Source of the DNA: Sipunculus nudus
Lineage: Eukaryota > Annelida > Sipuncula > Golfingiida > Sipunculidae
Assembly (NCBI GenBank): GCA_026874595.1
Contig: CM049308.1
Coordinates: 71,396,624 to 71,460,623 of the forward strand
Direction of reading: 5' to 3'
Length of the DNA: 64,000 nucleotides
Below the pieces are notes generated by a model. It made no database searches. It was not told the DNA's origin and worked only from the letters and a program-made list of their open reading frames with translations. Positions 55,101-58,008 of this stretch are shown one piece after another. Position 1 is the stretch's first letter. Each line of letters starts with the position of its first letter. The translations under genes were made by a program, and so were the position numbers.

Positions 55101-58008
55101 TGTTACTTTTACATAATTAAAAAACTTCTTTATTATTGACATGGGTCATGTAATGTATAAATTTTGCACTTGTTGACCCTTGGTAATTAACCCCAGCTTC
55201 ACTTGAGAATGTTTCTTCAGTGGGATTTCCATTCAGATGTCAGTTGATCCCATAATTACTTCTTTACTAATACAGTTGTTGTTGCATGTTTGTCTCTATA
55301 TAGATGCATGTAGATAGATTATTATATATACTTATTACATAGGTTTTGTTTGCTGAATGATGCATGCCTTGGCTGAATGGCAAGCATTGTATGCAAATGA
55401 CTCTTATGTCTTAGGTGACTTGTAATTAAAAATTTAAAGGAAATTTGTACATACCAAACAAATATTTGTACATACTAGATAAAAAATGTGTTTTGTAAAG
55501 TCTTCATGTAATTTTATCAAAGGATAATAATATATAAACATGTATACAGAAGTGTAAATGTTCCAGATTTTCCTGTTTTTCTCTTACACAAATTGTCCCA
55601 CTATTCATCTAATGATAATGACTGAAATGGCTCCCTCAGCAGAAGTTGCAACAATTCTTAATCAGAAACTGGGAGCTATTTGCATTCACTGTGAAGTGAA
55701 TTATATGGTGTAATGCTACCATTGTAAAGTTAAACATAATGCATGGCTATGAATTGCTGTTTTAATGTTATTGACATATAGTTAGATTATACTCAAGGTT
55801 TACTACACTTGCATTTTTGGAAATTAAATAAACAGGGAGGATTATTTAATTTTATGTATTCTGTTGTTGGTATGTTGTCATGGCAACCATTTGATGATGC
55901 AGGAGGAACAAGAAACTAAAAATGCTCGCATGAAGATGGAGATACAGACAACCATGCAGCAAAAGAGGGTCAACTCCGTCAAGGTCAAGGCCGAAGAGTT
56001 GGCAACAAGCACCTTAACGAGGAAGGGTAGCCATCACGCAGTTTTGATAAAACAAGAGAGTGCAACGTCTGGGTTTTCTCAGGGCTCCAGTGTCAGTTCA
56101 GGTAATAATAAGCACCAACGATAATTCATTTATATGAATTGTCATACAATGTACCTTTATAAAACCGTATCCACACTTGGTTGGCATCTAAATTTTTTTT
56201 TTTTTTTTTTGCGGAACCAATTAACTTTTGTCTTGAAGAAGTATGCTTTGCTTCCACACTAAAGTTCTTTATGAAAGCCTCAGTTTATTCAAAATGAGTT
56301 TGTTGTCTACACTTGGTTGTTAATAGGGTTTACTGTGCAGCTAAAAGTGAAATTTATCAGACAGGATTGGGTCAAATGTTATCAAAACTAGTCTTGCACA
56401 GCCCAGCAAGGGATTTGCCTGTATGCACTATGATCCAATTTACTGTAAACCAGAAAAAAGTAAACAAATACTGTAGACCAATTGTACTACAGTAAACTGA
56501 ACTGATGTGGGTAGGTGAACTTGTGTGGACAGAGTAAATCAATTAACGATCCAGATTATTTTCTAGTGGGGATACGTCGTAACACTTTGTTCAGTACTGT
56601 GTGTGGGAGGGGGAAAGGGTATGAATTGTAGGCGTTTATTTTAGAGTTTGAAACAGTACCATATCTTTGTCCTGAACTTTTGTTAGAACTTCTTAGTTTT
56701 AAAACAAAGCACAAATAAATACTCTTGATGATGACATGCATGTTCATATGGTCATATATATATATTGAAAATATAAAGACTTTTTTTTACATATACTCTG
56801 AATTTAATATTTATAAAAAAAGGATTCAGGATGCCAAAATTGCTTCTAAATCGTTTCCAGTGTTTATAAATAGTGAAACTTATAGATTATGGGATCTAAC
56901 AGTCAGAGTTTACTTGAAATTATATCATCTAGTTCTTTGTAAAAGAAAAAATAATGCTGCACAGGCACCGTGAGTCACATGAGTGATGGTTTTTGAATAG
57001 CCCAGTAGGTGGCACCACATTCTTGGTGTCCCTGGCAATTTTTTAGTGTTATATCATGTCATGGACTGAGGTTTGTGAAAACTGAAGTATTGGTCCAATG
57101 GGCCAATCAGCCAGGTGTCAAATCCTGACAAGTTAATTGGAAACCCCAAAGTTAGCTAAAACTTTGCATAGAAATTATTATATAATCAGTTTATTTGTGA
57201 TGATCCTATGAGGTTCATAGTGAGTGACATTATGTTATTCCTAATGTGTCTAAAACTGTTTCCTTGTGTGTGTATGTTGGTATATATGTGTGAAAAAATA
57301 GCTGTTTCCATGGAAATGTATATGCATATATAGGTGAACTGCCAGTATAGAGTGGCTCAGCTGATCTAGCAACTCTTCCTAAAATAGCGACTAGAGTGAC
57401 GTTTTACTAGGAATCCCTGAGTTCATGCAGACCCTATGTGCACAAATTGCCCCTATAGCAATTTTCATGCATATATATATATAATCTGATGGACACATGG
57501 AAACACCACAGTTACAAAAACATATAGGGACAGTTTCATGCATATATGCAAATATGAATATAAGCACACATGGAAACACAACTTATGAGTGTGTTGATAT
57601 GATTATATACATTTACTTTGGTATATGCATAATAAAATACATAAATACCACCTGAATGTCATTGAATGCTGTCACATATATCACCTTTTAAAGCTGTATG
57701 TATTAATTTCCTCAATATATTTTGCCAAACTATATTTTCTTCGTATATTATTTACGATTTATATAATTTCACACACAGATGTTTTATAGGTTACATTTAT
57801 TTTGCCAAAACCCAATTGATATGTTACTTTTATCAATAGACAAACAAGAGCCACTTTTGAATCTTCTACGTTTTCATGTTTTGTTATTATGATTTAGTAT
57901 CAGTTTTCTCTGTCTGTTTTCGTTAAGCTTCTGCCATCACTCTTAGTCGTCTGGGGTCAAGTACCTCAGGCTTTGACTGCGGGTCAATTGCAGAGTCTCG
58001 CCTGAACG
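331..58008 (+). CDS. PLCB: Phospholipase C beta gene, internal portion (20 exon positions, both ends outside window)
   Basis: Encodes the catalytic core of phosphoinositide-specific phospholipase C beta, the Gq/G-beta-gamma-activated membrane enzyme that splits PIP2 into IP3 and diacylglycerol. Joined exons give about 706 residues. Seen in order: end of the EF-hand region, X box with [19 protein letters not shown] and LSFEN (the two catalytic histidines and calcium ligands of the family), a long acidic X-Y linker, Y box with [17 protein letters not shown] and [11 protein letters not shown], then a C2 domain starting ISGQF. Linker and early Y box look most like the PLCB1/2/3 branch (VNYIQPV, SSFVET), while parts of the C2 domain resemble PLCB4, so an exact paralogue name is not safe. 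Missing: N-terminal PH domain, most EF-hands, and the distal C-terminal coiled coil. All exons have AG acceptors and GT donors, and reading phases agree throughout. Introns are long and repeat-filled; intron 6 alone is 15.9 kb. Confidence 0.97.
478..2064 (+). other. PLCB intron 1, with (AT)n microsatellite
   Basis: AT-rich intron. A pure AT dinucleotide run lies at about 554-600. Nothing else recognised; the short open frames here lack any protein-like composition. Confidence 0.7.
554..600. repeat. (AT)n microsatellite
   Basis: About 23 uninterrupted AT dinucleotides within intron 1. Confidence 0.95.
2065..2222 (+). CDS. PLCB: PLCB exon 2: X box
   Basis: Encodes the X-box core including [20 protein letters not shown] and [10 protein letters not shown]. 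The Glu and Asp of VELDCW are calcium ligands and the His of THGF is the second catalytic histidine in the family. Enters in phase 1 (G|GT) and leaves in phase 0 after SFK. The donor GTCTTT is weak, but the exon boundary after SFK fits the next exon (EVIEAI) exactly. Confidence 0.96.
2491..2610. repeat. Two-copy 55-bp direct repeat
   Basis: The string CACTGGCCCAGCATGTGTAA starts at 2501 and again at 2556. The following bases (AAAATATGAT, then CCAGAAATC) are also shared, with a few substitutions and one indel. This is a simple local tandem duplication. Confidence 0.85.
2945..3400 (-). other. GC-richer block with possible degraded coding remnant
   Basis: About 450 bp of clearly higher GC than its surroundings, open over 89 and 99 codons in two overlapping minus-strand frames (2943-3212 and 3103-3402). 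The translations include protein-like stretches (for example [18 protein letters not shown]), but I recognise no family. It could be a broken retrocopy, a mobile-element gene fragment, or chance. Confidence 0.25.
4605..4684 (+). CDS. PLCB: PLCB exon 3: X box
   Basis: Encodes [20 protein letters not shown] followed by SFENHC. The Glu of LSFEN is a calcium ligand of the PLC active site. Enters phase 0, leaves phase 2 (TC, then GTAAGT). Confidence 0.96.
5304..6371. mobile_element. Fold-back/MITE DNA element flanked by TTAA
   Basis: Left arm from 5304 (GGTAGCATTGCTAGCAAAAT) and the reverse complement of the right end at 6371 (GGTAGCATCGCTGGCAAAAT) match for roughly 240-270 bp with scattered differences. 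The match includes the shared internal string AGACCCCATAAAGT. TTAA abuts both ends (5300-5303 and 6372-6375), as expected for a piggyBac-type target duplication, although TTAA is palindromic and could instead belong to the inverted repeat. There is no transposase. A Helentron-type element (5682-6101) sits near the centre, at the end of the right arm; without it the element is about 650 bp. Confidence 0.85.
5682..6101 (+). mobile_element. Helentron-type element copy A (short, about 420 bp)
   Basis: Starts AGCTCAGCTGACTGAAAGTC after a T run and ends in CAGCTGAG, a degraded palindrome near ATGAGCTATGGGTCA, then CTTG followed by TT. The left end AGCTCAGCTG is inverted as CAGCTGAGnG about 30 bp before the right end, as in other copies in the window. 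The interior carries degraded GTCCGTCTGTCC and GCACAAATCATAA motifs shared with copies B and D. It is nested in the TTAA fold-back element. Confidence 0.8.
6686..6770 (+). CDS. PLCB: PLCB exon 4: X box end
   Basis: Encodes [20 protein letters not shown] then IEPFESHP, the helix and turn just before the last X-box strand. Enters phase 2 (TC|A), leaves phase 0 (CCA, then GTAAGT). It must splice to one of the two alternative exons at 9240 or 10799. Confidence 0.96.
6771..9239 (+). other. PLCB intron 4
   Basis: AT-rich, with a poly-C run near 8384-8398. No gene, RNA or defined repeat recognised. Confidence 0.65.
9240..9324 (+). CDS. PLCB: PLCB alternative exon 5A: last X-box strand, KNKK version
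   Basis: 85 bp reading [20 protein letters not shown] followed by NKKRHMHK, bounded by TATGTAG and GTAAGT. Enters phase 0, leaves phase 1, exactly as needed between exons 4 and 6. Aligns with the conserved LPSP...KILIKNKK strand of PLCs. In PLC-delta1 the two lysines of K-x-K in this strand contact head-group phosphates (family knowledge). A second exon with the same phase and the same motif lies at 10799-10886. Confidence 0.9.
9325..10798 (+). other. Intron between alternative exons 5A and 5B
   Basis: 1.47 kb, AT-rich. No repeat or gene recognised. It is long enough that both exons could physically be spliced together, so exclusivity would have to come from regulation or frame. Confidence 0.6.
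10799..10886 (+). CDS. PLCB: PLCB alternative exon 5B: last X-box strand, KCKK version
   Basis: 88 bp reading [20 protein letters not shown] followed by CKKVKHPHT, with acceptor TTTGAAG and donor GTAAGT. Same entry phase (0) and exit phase (1) as exon 5A, one codon longer. The LP(T/S)P, R(R/K)K and K-x-K residues align with 5A position for position, so this is a tandemly duplicated, mutually exclusive exon, not an additional one. The acceptor's pyrimidine tract is poor. Confidence 0.85.
10887..12469 (+). other. PLCB intron 5
   Basis: AT-rich. Contains a pogo/Tigger-like end fragment near 11398-11560 (listed separately); otherwise nothing recognised. Confidence 0.6.
11398..11560. mobile_element. 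Possible pogo/Tigger-like DNA transposon fragment
   Basis: TACAGTAAAACCTTGCTCAT followed by repeated ACGACCACC/ATGACCACTTGGTCA motifs resembles the ends of pogo/Tigger-type elements (TACAGTAAAACCT followed by repeats of this kind). No matching right end was found, so it is at best a fragment. Confidence 0.4.
12470..12588 (+). CDS. PLCB: PLCB exon 6: X-Y linker start
   Basis: Encodes [20 protein letters not shown] then [19 protein letters not shown], a low-complexity Ser/Gly/Glu-rich stretch typical of the poorly conserved X-Y linker. Enters phase 1 (T|CC from 5A gives Ser, A|CC from 5B gives Thr), leaves phase 0 at GAG, then GTCAGT. The frame and the basic-to-acidic transition support it; sequence alone is weakly conserved. 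Confidence 0.9.
12589..13090 (+). other. Original 5' part of PLCB intron 6
   Basis: AT-rich sequence before the nested mobile-element stack begins. Together with 25647-25662 and 28412-28472 it makes up the pre-insertion intron of about 580 bp. Confidence 0.7.
15941..16130. repeat. (TC)n microsatellite region
   Basis: Imperfect pyrimidine tract with a pure CT/TC core at about 16045-16097, inside element C1. The long Ser/Leu or Arg/Glu open frames across it are simple consequences of the repeat. Confidence 0.95.
17518..20149 (+). mobile_element. Helentron-type element C3 (uninterrupted, 2.63 kb)
   Basis: Starts AGCTCAGCTGACTATAAGTC after GATTTTT, followed by six or more CCGT units. Ends CAGCTGAGCGTCGTGACCCA then TAGGTCCCTTG followed by TTTT. 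This is the innermost, uninterrupted copy and therefore the best reference for the family in this window. The interior has two related units (17540-18240 and 18285-18900). No intact open frame is seen. Confidence 0.85.
20150..20253. repeat. 104-bp block, perfectly repeated at 47478-47581
   Basis: Base-by-base comparison shows identity over the whole 104 bp, from TTTTCAAAAATGAATTTTGA to GTTGTGATCTTTAT. Here it lies exactly between the right end of C3 and the start of repeat E. Confidence 0.95.
20254..21515 (+). mobile_element. Interspersed repeat E, with ATCCCC hairpin and GGTCAAAGGTCAAGGTCA units
   Basis: Begins TGTATCCCCAGACAAAGTCA then GGGGATAC, an 8-bp perfect hairpin, followed by a (CCG)n run at 20298-20318. 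The interior has repeated AGGTCAAAGGTCAAGGTCAC, and a 289-bp unit occurs twice (from 20987 and 21276). A different family from the AGCTCAG elements, although it also looks non-coding and short-hairpin-ended. The right boundary is uncertain (about 21500-21520). Confidence 0.6.
22022..22993 (+). mobile_element. Canonical non-autonomous Helitron (972 bp)
   Basis: The 5' end is TCTATATATTAATAACGTAA preceded by A (22021). The 3' end is the hairpin CCGTGC-GTA-GCACGG, then GTATTTGCTAG followed by T (22994). This meets the Helitron rules: 5'-TC, 3' hairpin a few bases before CTRR, insertion between A and T, no target duplication or inverted ends. ACCACCGTACGGATTG occurs near both ends. A run of 17 C lies at 22279-22295. 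No Rep/helicase reading frame is present. It lies within the hAT-like element. Confidence 0.9.
23287..24159 (+). other. Right part of element C1 after the hAT-like insertion
   Basis: Contains a C run near 23305-23320, a segment related to 21590-21760 (GCATGGTCAGGTC, CCAATCATATAAACCAACCA-like strings), and the C1 right end at 24129-24159. Non-coding. Confidence 0.7.
24160..25646 (+). repeat. Tandem internal units of element B
   Basis: Several degenerate units follow each other. Each carries some of: ACAGGGCACAAATCATAACC, TAGAATCTTCTATCTTGACA, GAAACCTGGAATAGGTCTCT-like, CATATTCTATGAGCTATGGG and a closing GGTGGCACCA. Later units are shorter. Confidence 0.8.
25663..28411 (+). mobile_element. Helentron-type element C4 (2.75 kb)
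   Basis: Starts AGCTCAGCTGACTATAAGTC only 16 bp after the right end of element B, and ends AGCTGAGCGTCGTGACCCAT then GGGTCCCTT before a T run. The first 157 bp after AGCTCAGCTGA are tandemly duplicated (25674-25830 and 25831-25987). The interior matches C1 and C3, and a poly-C run lies near 27388. The element stops 61 bp upstream of exon 7. Confidence 0.85.
25674..25987. repeat. 157-bp near-perfect tandem duplication inside C4
   Basis: CTATAAGTCATCTGAGCTAT starts at 25674 and 25831. About 155 bp to ATCTCCTACCAAGC match without mismatch. Confidence 0.93.
28473..28637 (+). CDS. PLCB: PLCB exon 7: acidic X-Y linker
   Basis: 55 codons: [20 protein letters not shown], an uninterrupted [10 protein letters not shown] run, then a Glu/Gln/Lys-rich end [14 protein letters not shown]. 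Bounded by ACACTCAG and GTAAGG, phase 0 on both sides. An acidic X-Y linker is a hallmark of PLC-beta, where it occludes the active site until repelled at the membrane surface (family knowledge). The Asp run is coded by GAC/GAT repeats. Confidence 0.95.
28638..31581 (+). other. PLCB intron 7
   Basis: AT-rich. A series of short related ATACCTTxxATxTACCT-like phrases (28850-29230) looks like a degenerate short tandem repeat. Contains the MITE at 30986-31293. Otherwise nothing recognised. Confidence 0.6.
30983..31296. mobile_element. Harbinger-like MITE with TAA target duplication (element 30986-31293)
   Basis: Left end GGCCAAAAAAAATAAAAGGT then GTGGTTCTCCGGCAC. The reverse complement of the right end reads GGCCAAAAAAATAAAAAGGT then ATGGTTCTCAGGCAC, an inverted repeat of about 35 bp. 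TAA flanks both sides (30983-30985, 31294-31296), matching the 3-bp duplication of PIF/Harbinger elements. CCGCCCGC motifs lie just inside both ends. The element is 308 bp and non-coding. Confidence 0.82.
31582..31635 (+). CDS. PLCB: Probable optional PLCB exon 8 (54 nt) in the X-Y linker
   Basis: Reads [18 protein letters not shown] after a strong pyrimidine-rich acceptor (GTTGTTTTTAG), with donor GTGGCG. Phase 0 on both sides, so it can be included or skipped without changing frame between exons 7 and 9. The peptide is basic, unlike the acidic exon 7. The donor is not ideal and the region is not conserved among PLCs, so this is a prediction. Confidence 0.6.
31636..33364 (+). other. PLCB intron 8, 5' part
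   Basis: AT-rich. Short open frames of 60-70 codons near 32390-32830 have no protein-like features. Nothing recognised. Confidence 0.6.
33365..33800. repeat. 35-bp minisatellite (about 12 units)
   Basis: The unit is TTTTTGGATTGATTGGAAAG followed by TCCACTGTGTTCCCC, with small variations. Three more degenerate units appear at 36231-36350, after element D. Because 35 is not divisible by three and every frame of the unit is open on the minus strand, it produces a misleading 141-codon open frame with a 35-residue period. Confidence 0.95.
33801..36230 (+). mobile_element. Helentron-type element D (2.43 kb), inserted in the minisatellite
   Basis: Starts AGCTCAGCTGACTTTCAGTC at 33801 after TTTTTT. 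It then has GTCCGTC/CCGGCCGG repeats at about 33850-33900 and repeated TTTGAGGTCAAAGGTCAAGG units to about 34570, and ends CAGCTGAGCGTCATGACCCA then TGGGTCACTTG at 36230 before TTTT. The host minisatellite continues on both sides, so the borders are unusually well defined. Short open frames inside it are not protein-like. Confidence 0.88.
36231..36350. repeat. Continuation of the 35-bp minisatellite after element D
   Basis: TTTTATTGATTGAAATGTCC, ATGAATTTGAAAGTCTAG and TTTGGATGGATTGTTAAGTC are degenerate units of the array at 33365-33800. Confidence 0.85.
36351..41530 (+). other. PLCB intron 8, 3' part
   Basis: 5.2 kb of AT-rich sequence. Small open frames near 38814-39289 and 39953-40326 (minus strand) are not recognisable as genes. 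A phrase near 40731-40765 (ATGGAACCCTCATGAAACA) also occurs at 23044, suggesting a weak shared repeat. Confidence 0.55.
41531..41608. repeat. 23-bp tandem repeat (3.4 copies) abutting exon 9
   Basis: TACATTATGATATTGATTGC then ATG starts at 41531, 41554 and 41577. The array ends just before the ACTTGCAG acceptor and fills the place where a branch point and pyrimidine tract would normally be. Confidence 0.92.
41617..41713 (+). CDS. PLCB: PLCB exon 9: end of linker and Y-box start
   Basis: Encodes [20 protein letters not shown] then [16 protein letters not shown]...E-M-S[11 protein letters not shown] is strongly characteristic of the PLCB1/2/3 branch at the entry to the Y box. Enters phase 0, leaves phase 1 (A, then GTGAGC). 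Confidence 0.96.
41771..42580. repeat. 59-bp tandem array (about 13 copies)
   Basis: The unit is made of two related halves: GGCTAGGCAAACTACACACA then TTTGTCTCAA, and GCTAAGGCAAACCACAAACC then TTTGTTTCA. The central copies are nearly identical and the edges are degenerate. It lies in intron 9 starting about 60 bp after exon 9. Confidence 0.93.
42701..42890. repeat. 68-bp tandem repeat (about 2.7 copies)
   Basis: CTTTACAAACA occurs at 42711, 42779 and 42847, with AACAGAAGCAAACCCTACAA and ACAGTCCTCTGTGT between. It is a separate array from the 59-bp one. Confidence 0.9.
43043..43127 (+). CDS. PLCB: PLCB exon 10: Y box
   Basis: Encodes [20 protein letters not shown] then KEQPVEFV, matching the conserved SSFVET...VEFV block. 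Acceptor TTTTCCAG, donor GTATCT (usable but not strong). Enters phase 1, leaves phase 2. Confidence 0.95.
43255..43515 (+). other. Unrecognised protein-like stretch in intron 10
   Basis: After CAATTACAG there are about 50 open codons with balanced composition ([20 protein letters not shown] then [20 protein letters not shown]) ending at a TGA (43403). Just beyond, in the same frame, comes a short Cys-rich stretch NCCCCGG...KCEDCA up to TGA near 43515. A shifted frame is also open ([16 protein letters not shown]). It is not PLC sequence and I do not recognise a family. It could be a decayed retrocopy, a mobile-element fragment or an exon of unknown use. Confidence 0.35.
43665..44070. mobile_element. 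Possible pogo/Tigger-like fragment
   Basis: ACAATAAAACCTAATTTATC then CAAACACCATTTATCCAAAA is like pogo/Tigger ends. TTTATCCAAACAAAAACCCT near 44034 may be the other side, but the two are in the same, not inverted, orientation. A degraded element is plausible and not proven. Confidence 0.35.
44559..44631 (+). CDS. PLCB: PLCB exon 11: Y box
   Basis: Encodes [20 protein letters not shown] then YMPQ. The serines of DSSNY lie in the substrate-binding part of the PLC barrel. Acceptor ACCAAAG, donor GTAAGG. Enters phase 2 (AA|C gives Asn, as in VNYNKRQ of some PLC-betas), leaves phase 0. Confidence 0.96.
44632..46158 (+). other. PLCB intron 11
   Basis: Contains a G run near 44758-44772 and repeat F at about 45085-45620. 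The rest is AT-rich with nothing recognised. Confidence 0.6.
45085..45620 (+). mobile_element. Interspersed repeat F with GTCCGTC/(CCAT)n start
   Basis: Starts around CACCGTCCGTCTGTCCATCC with (CCAT)5, then three units each containing GCATATTTAAT(A/G)AGGTCA-like phrases about 150 bp apart, and ends GCACGTTTGTGGTGC (short hairpin) then TCTTG before TTT. The overall plan (GTCC repeats, tandem core, 3' hairpin, CTTG before T run) is the same as the AGCTCAG elements, but the sequence differs. Boundaries are approximate. Confidence 0.5.
46159..46210 (+). CDS. PLCB: PLCB exon 12: Y box
   Basis: 52-bp exon reading [17 protein letters not shown], the conserved barrel strand of the Y box. Acceptor TTTTTTCCAG, donor GTCAGT. 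Phase 0 in, phase 1 out. Confidence 0.96.
46211..46948 (+). other. PLCB intron 12
   Basis: No repeat family or gene recognised. A moderately GC-rich part at 46440-46700 includes a small perfect hairpin GGCTGTG-GGAG-CACAGCC (near 46629). Confidence 0.55.
46949..47103 (+). CDS. PLCB: PLCB exon 13: Y-box end
   Basis: Encodes [20 protein letters not shown] then [20 protein letters not shown] and [12 protein letters not shown], closing the TIM-barrel catalytic domain and leading into C2. NG-x-x-GY-x-LKP-x-FMR is a near-invariant PLC block. Phase 1 in, phase 0 out. Confidence 0.97.
47104..47646 (+). other. PLCB intron 13
   Basis: Short AT-rich intron carrying the second copy of the 104-bp block (47478-47581). 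Nothing else recognised. Confidence 0.65.
47478..47581. repeat. 104-bp block, perfectly repeated at 20150-20253
   Basis: Identical to the block between elements C3 and E. Here it lies 65 bp upstream of exon 14 with no recognisable mobile-element end on either side. Confidence 0.95.
47647..47811 (+). CDS. PLCB: PLCB exon 14: C2 domain start
   Basis: Encodes [20 protein letters not shown] then [20 protein letters not shown] and [15 protein letters not shown]. The ISGQ(F/L)...VEVD start and NP-x-(W/Y)-NEE are standard for PLC C2 domains. Phase 0 on both sides. Confidence 0.97.
47812..48303 (+). other. PLCB intron 14
   Basis: AT-rich, nothing recognised. Confidence 0.65.
48304..48403 (+). CDS. 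PLCB: PLCB exon 15: C2 domain
   Basis: Encodes [20 protein letters not shown] then [13 protein letters not shown]. Matches the conserved LAVLRI-x-VYD...G-x-RILP block. Phase 0 in, phase 1 out (G, then GTAAGT). Confidence 0.97.
48404..49196 (+). other. PLCB intron 15
   Basis: Contains the small TA-flanked element at 48523-48704. The rest is AT-rich. Confidence 0.6.
48523..48704. mobile_element. Small TA-flanked MITE (Tc1/mariner-pogo-like)
   Basis: Left end TA-CAGTTAAACCTGTG. The right end in reverse complement reads TA-CTGTGGAACCTCT. Both are followed inside by repeated GTGGTCT/GTCAGGTG-type motifs on opposite strands. TA borders both ends. The inverted repeats are short and diverged. Confidence 0.5.
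49197..49301 (+). CDS. PLCB: PLCB exon 16: C2 domain end
   Basis: Encodes [20 protein letters not shown] then [14 protein letters not shown], the GYRH-x-x-LRNE and YVPD blocks that end the PLC C2 domain. Phase 1 in, phase 1 out. Confidence 0.97.
49302..50198 (+). other. PLCB intron 16
   Basis: Contains a tRNA-derived SINE head (49549-49625, minus strand). A GGTGTCCAxxxAAGAGGG doublet at 49720-49810 looks like the end of a small DNA element. Confidence 0.55.
49549..49625 (-). mobile_element. tRNA-derived SINE head or tRNA pseudogene
   Basis: On the minus strand: TAGCCAAGTGGTTAGGGCAC resembles an A box, and GGTTCGAACCC matches a B box, spaced as in a tRNA of about 75 nt. The anticodon stem does not pair properly, so this is not a functional tRNA. 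The tRNA-unrelated body would lie at lower coordinates (toward about 49425), with no clear tail seen. Confidence 0.7.
50199..50296 (+). CDS. PLCB: PLCB exon 17: post-C2 segment
   Basis: Encodes [20 protein letters not shown] then [13 protein letters not shown]. Matches the conserved D-x-x-x-AL-x-NP...AxQLAAL motif after the C2 domain of PLC-betas, at the start of the proximal C-terminal regulatory region. Phase 1 in, phase 0 out. Confidence 0.96.
50297..51659 (+). other. PLCB intron 17
   Basis: AT-rich. A 21-bp phrase (CATTATGGCTCTTTCCCT) is directly repeated at 50602-50642. No gene recognised. Confidence 0.6.
51660..51674 (+). CDS. PLCB: PLCB exon 18: 15-nt microexon (EEEKV)
   Basis: GAAGAAGAAAAAGTA between CTTTTTTGTAG and GTAAGG, phase 0 on both sides. 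It fits between ...TDDFDFD and EEQETK, and other PLC-betas have an acidic EEEV-like run here. Splice signals are strong on both sides. Skipping keeps the frame, so it may be alternative. Confidence 0.75.
51675..55902 (+). other. PLCB intron 18
   Basis: 4.2 kb, AT-rich. C runs at about 51993-52005 and 54903-54917 and a G run at about 52342-52354. A 108-codon minus-strand open frame (53320-53646) is not recognised and is AT-rich like its surroundings. Nothing else supported. Confidence 0.55.
55903..56101 (+). CDS. PLCB: PLCB exon 19: post-C2 regulatory region
   Basis: Encodes [20 protein letters not shown] then [20 protein letters not shown] and a Ser/Gly-rich end [14 protein letters not shown]. 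This is the poorly conserved, largely charged and Ser-rich segment between C2 and the C-terminal coiled coil. Phase 0 in, phase 1 out (G, then GTAATA). If the donor is not used, the frame stops after GNNKHQR at 56124. Confidence 0.9.
56102..57927 (+). other. PLCB intron 19
   Basis: Poly-T run at about 56191-56210. Imperfect inverted GTTTCCATG(T/G) phrases between 57250 and 57570 hint at a decayed palindromic element, too weak to define. No gene recognised. Confidence 0.55.
57928..58008 (+). CDS. PLCB: PLCB exon 20: Ser-rich segment before the C-terminal coiled coil
   Basis: Encodes [20 protein letters not shown] then AESRLN, in phase 1 on both sides (G|CT to G|GTCAGT), matching the exon 19 exit phase. 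Composition continues the Ser/Gly-rich end of exon 19. Acceptor CGTTAAG is preceded by a good pyrimidine tract. No deep conservation is visible, so it rests on phase, splice signals and composition. Confidence 0.75.

Noticed and set aside
57240-57590. Palindromic element with GTTTCCATG arms
   Set aside because: Matches between arms are short and scattered, and no target duplication was found.
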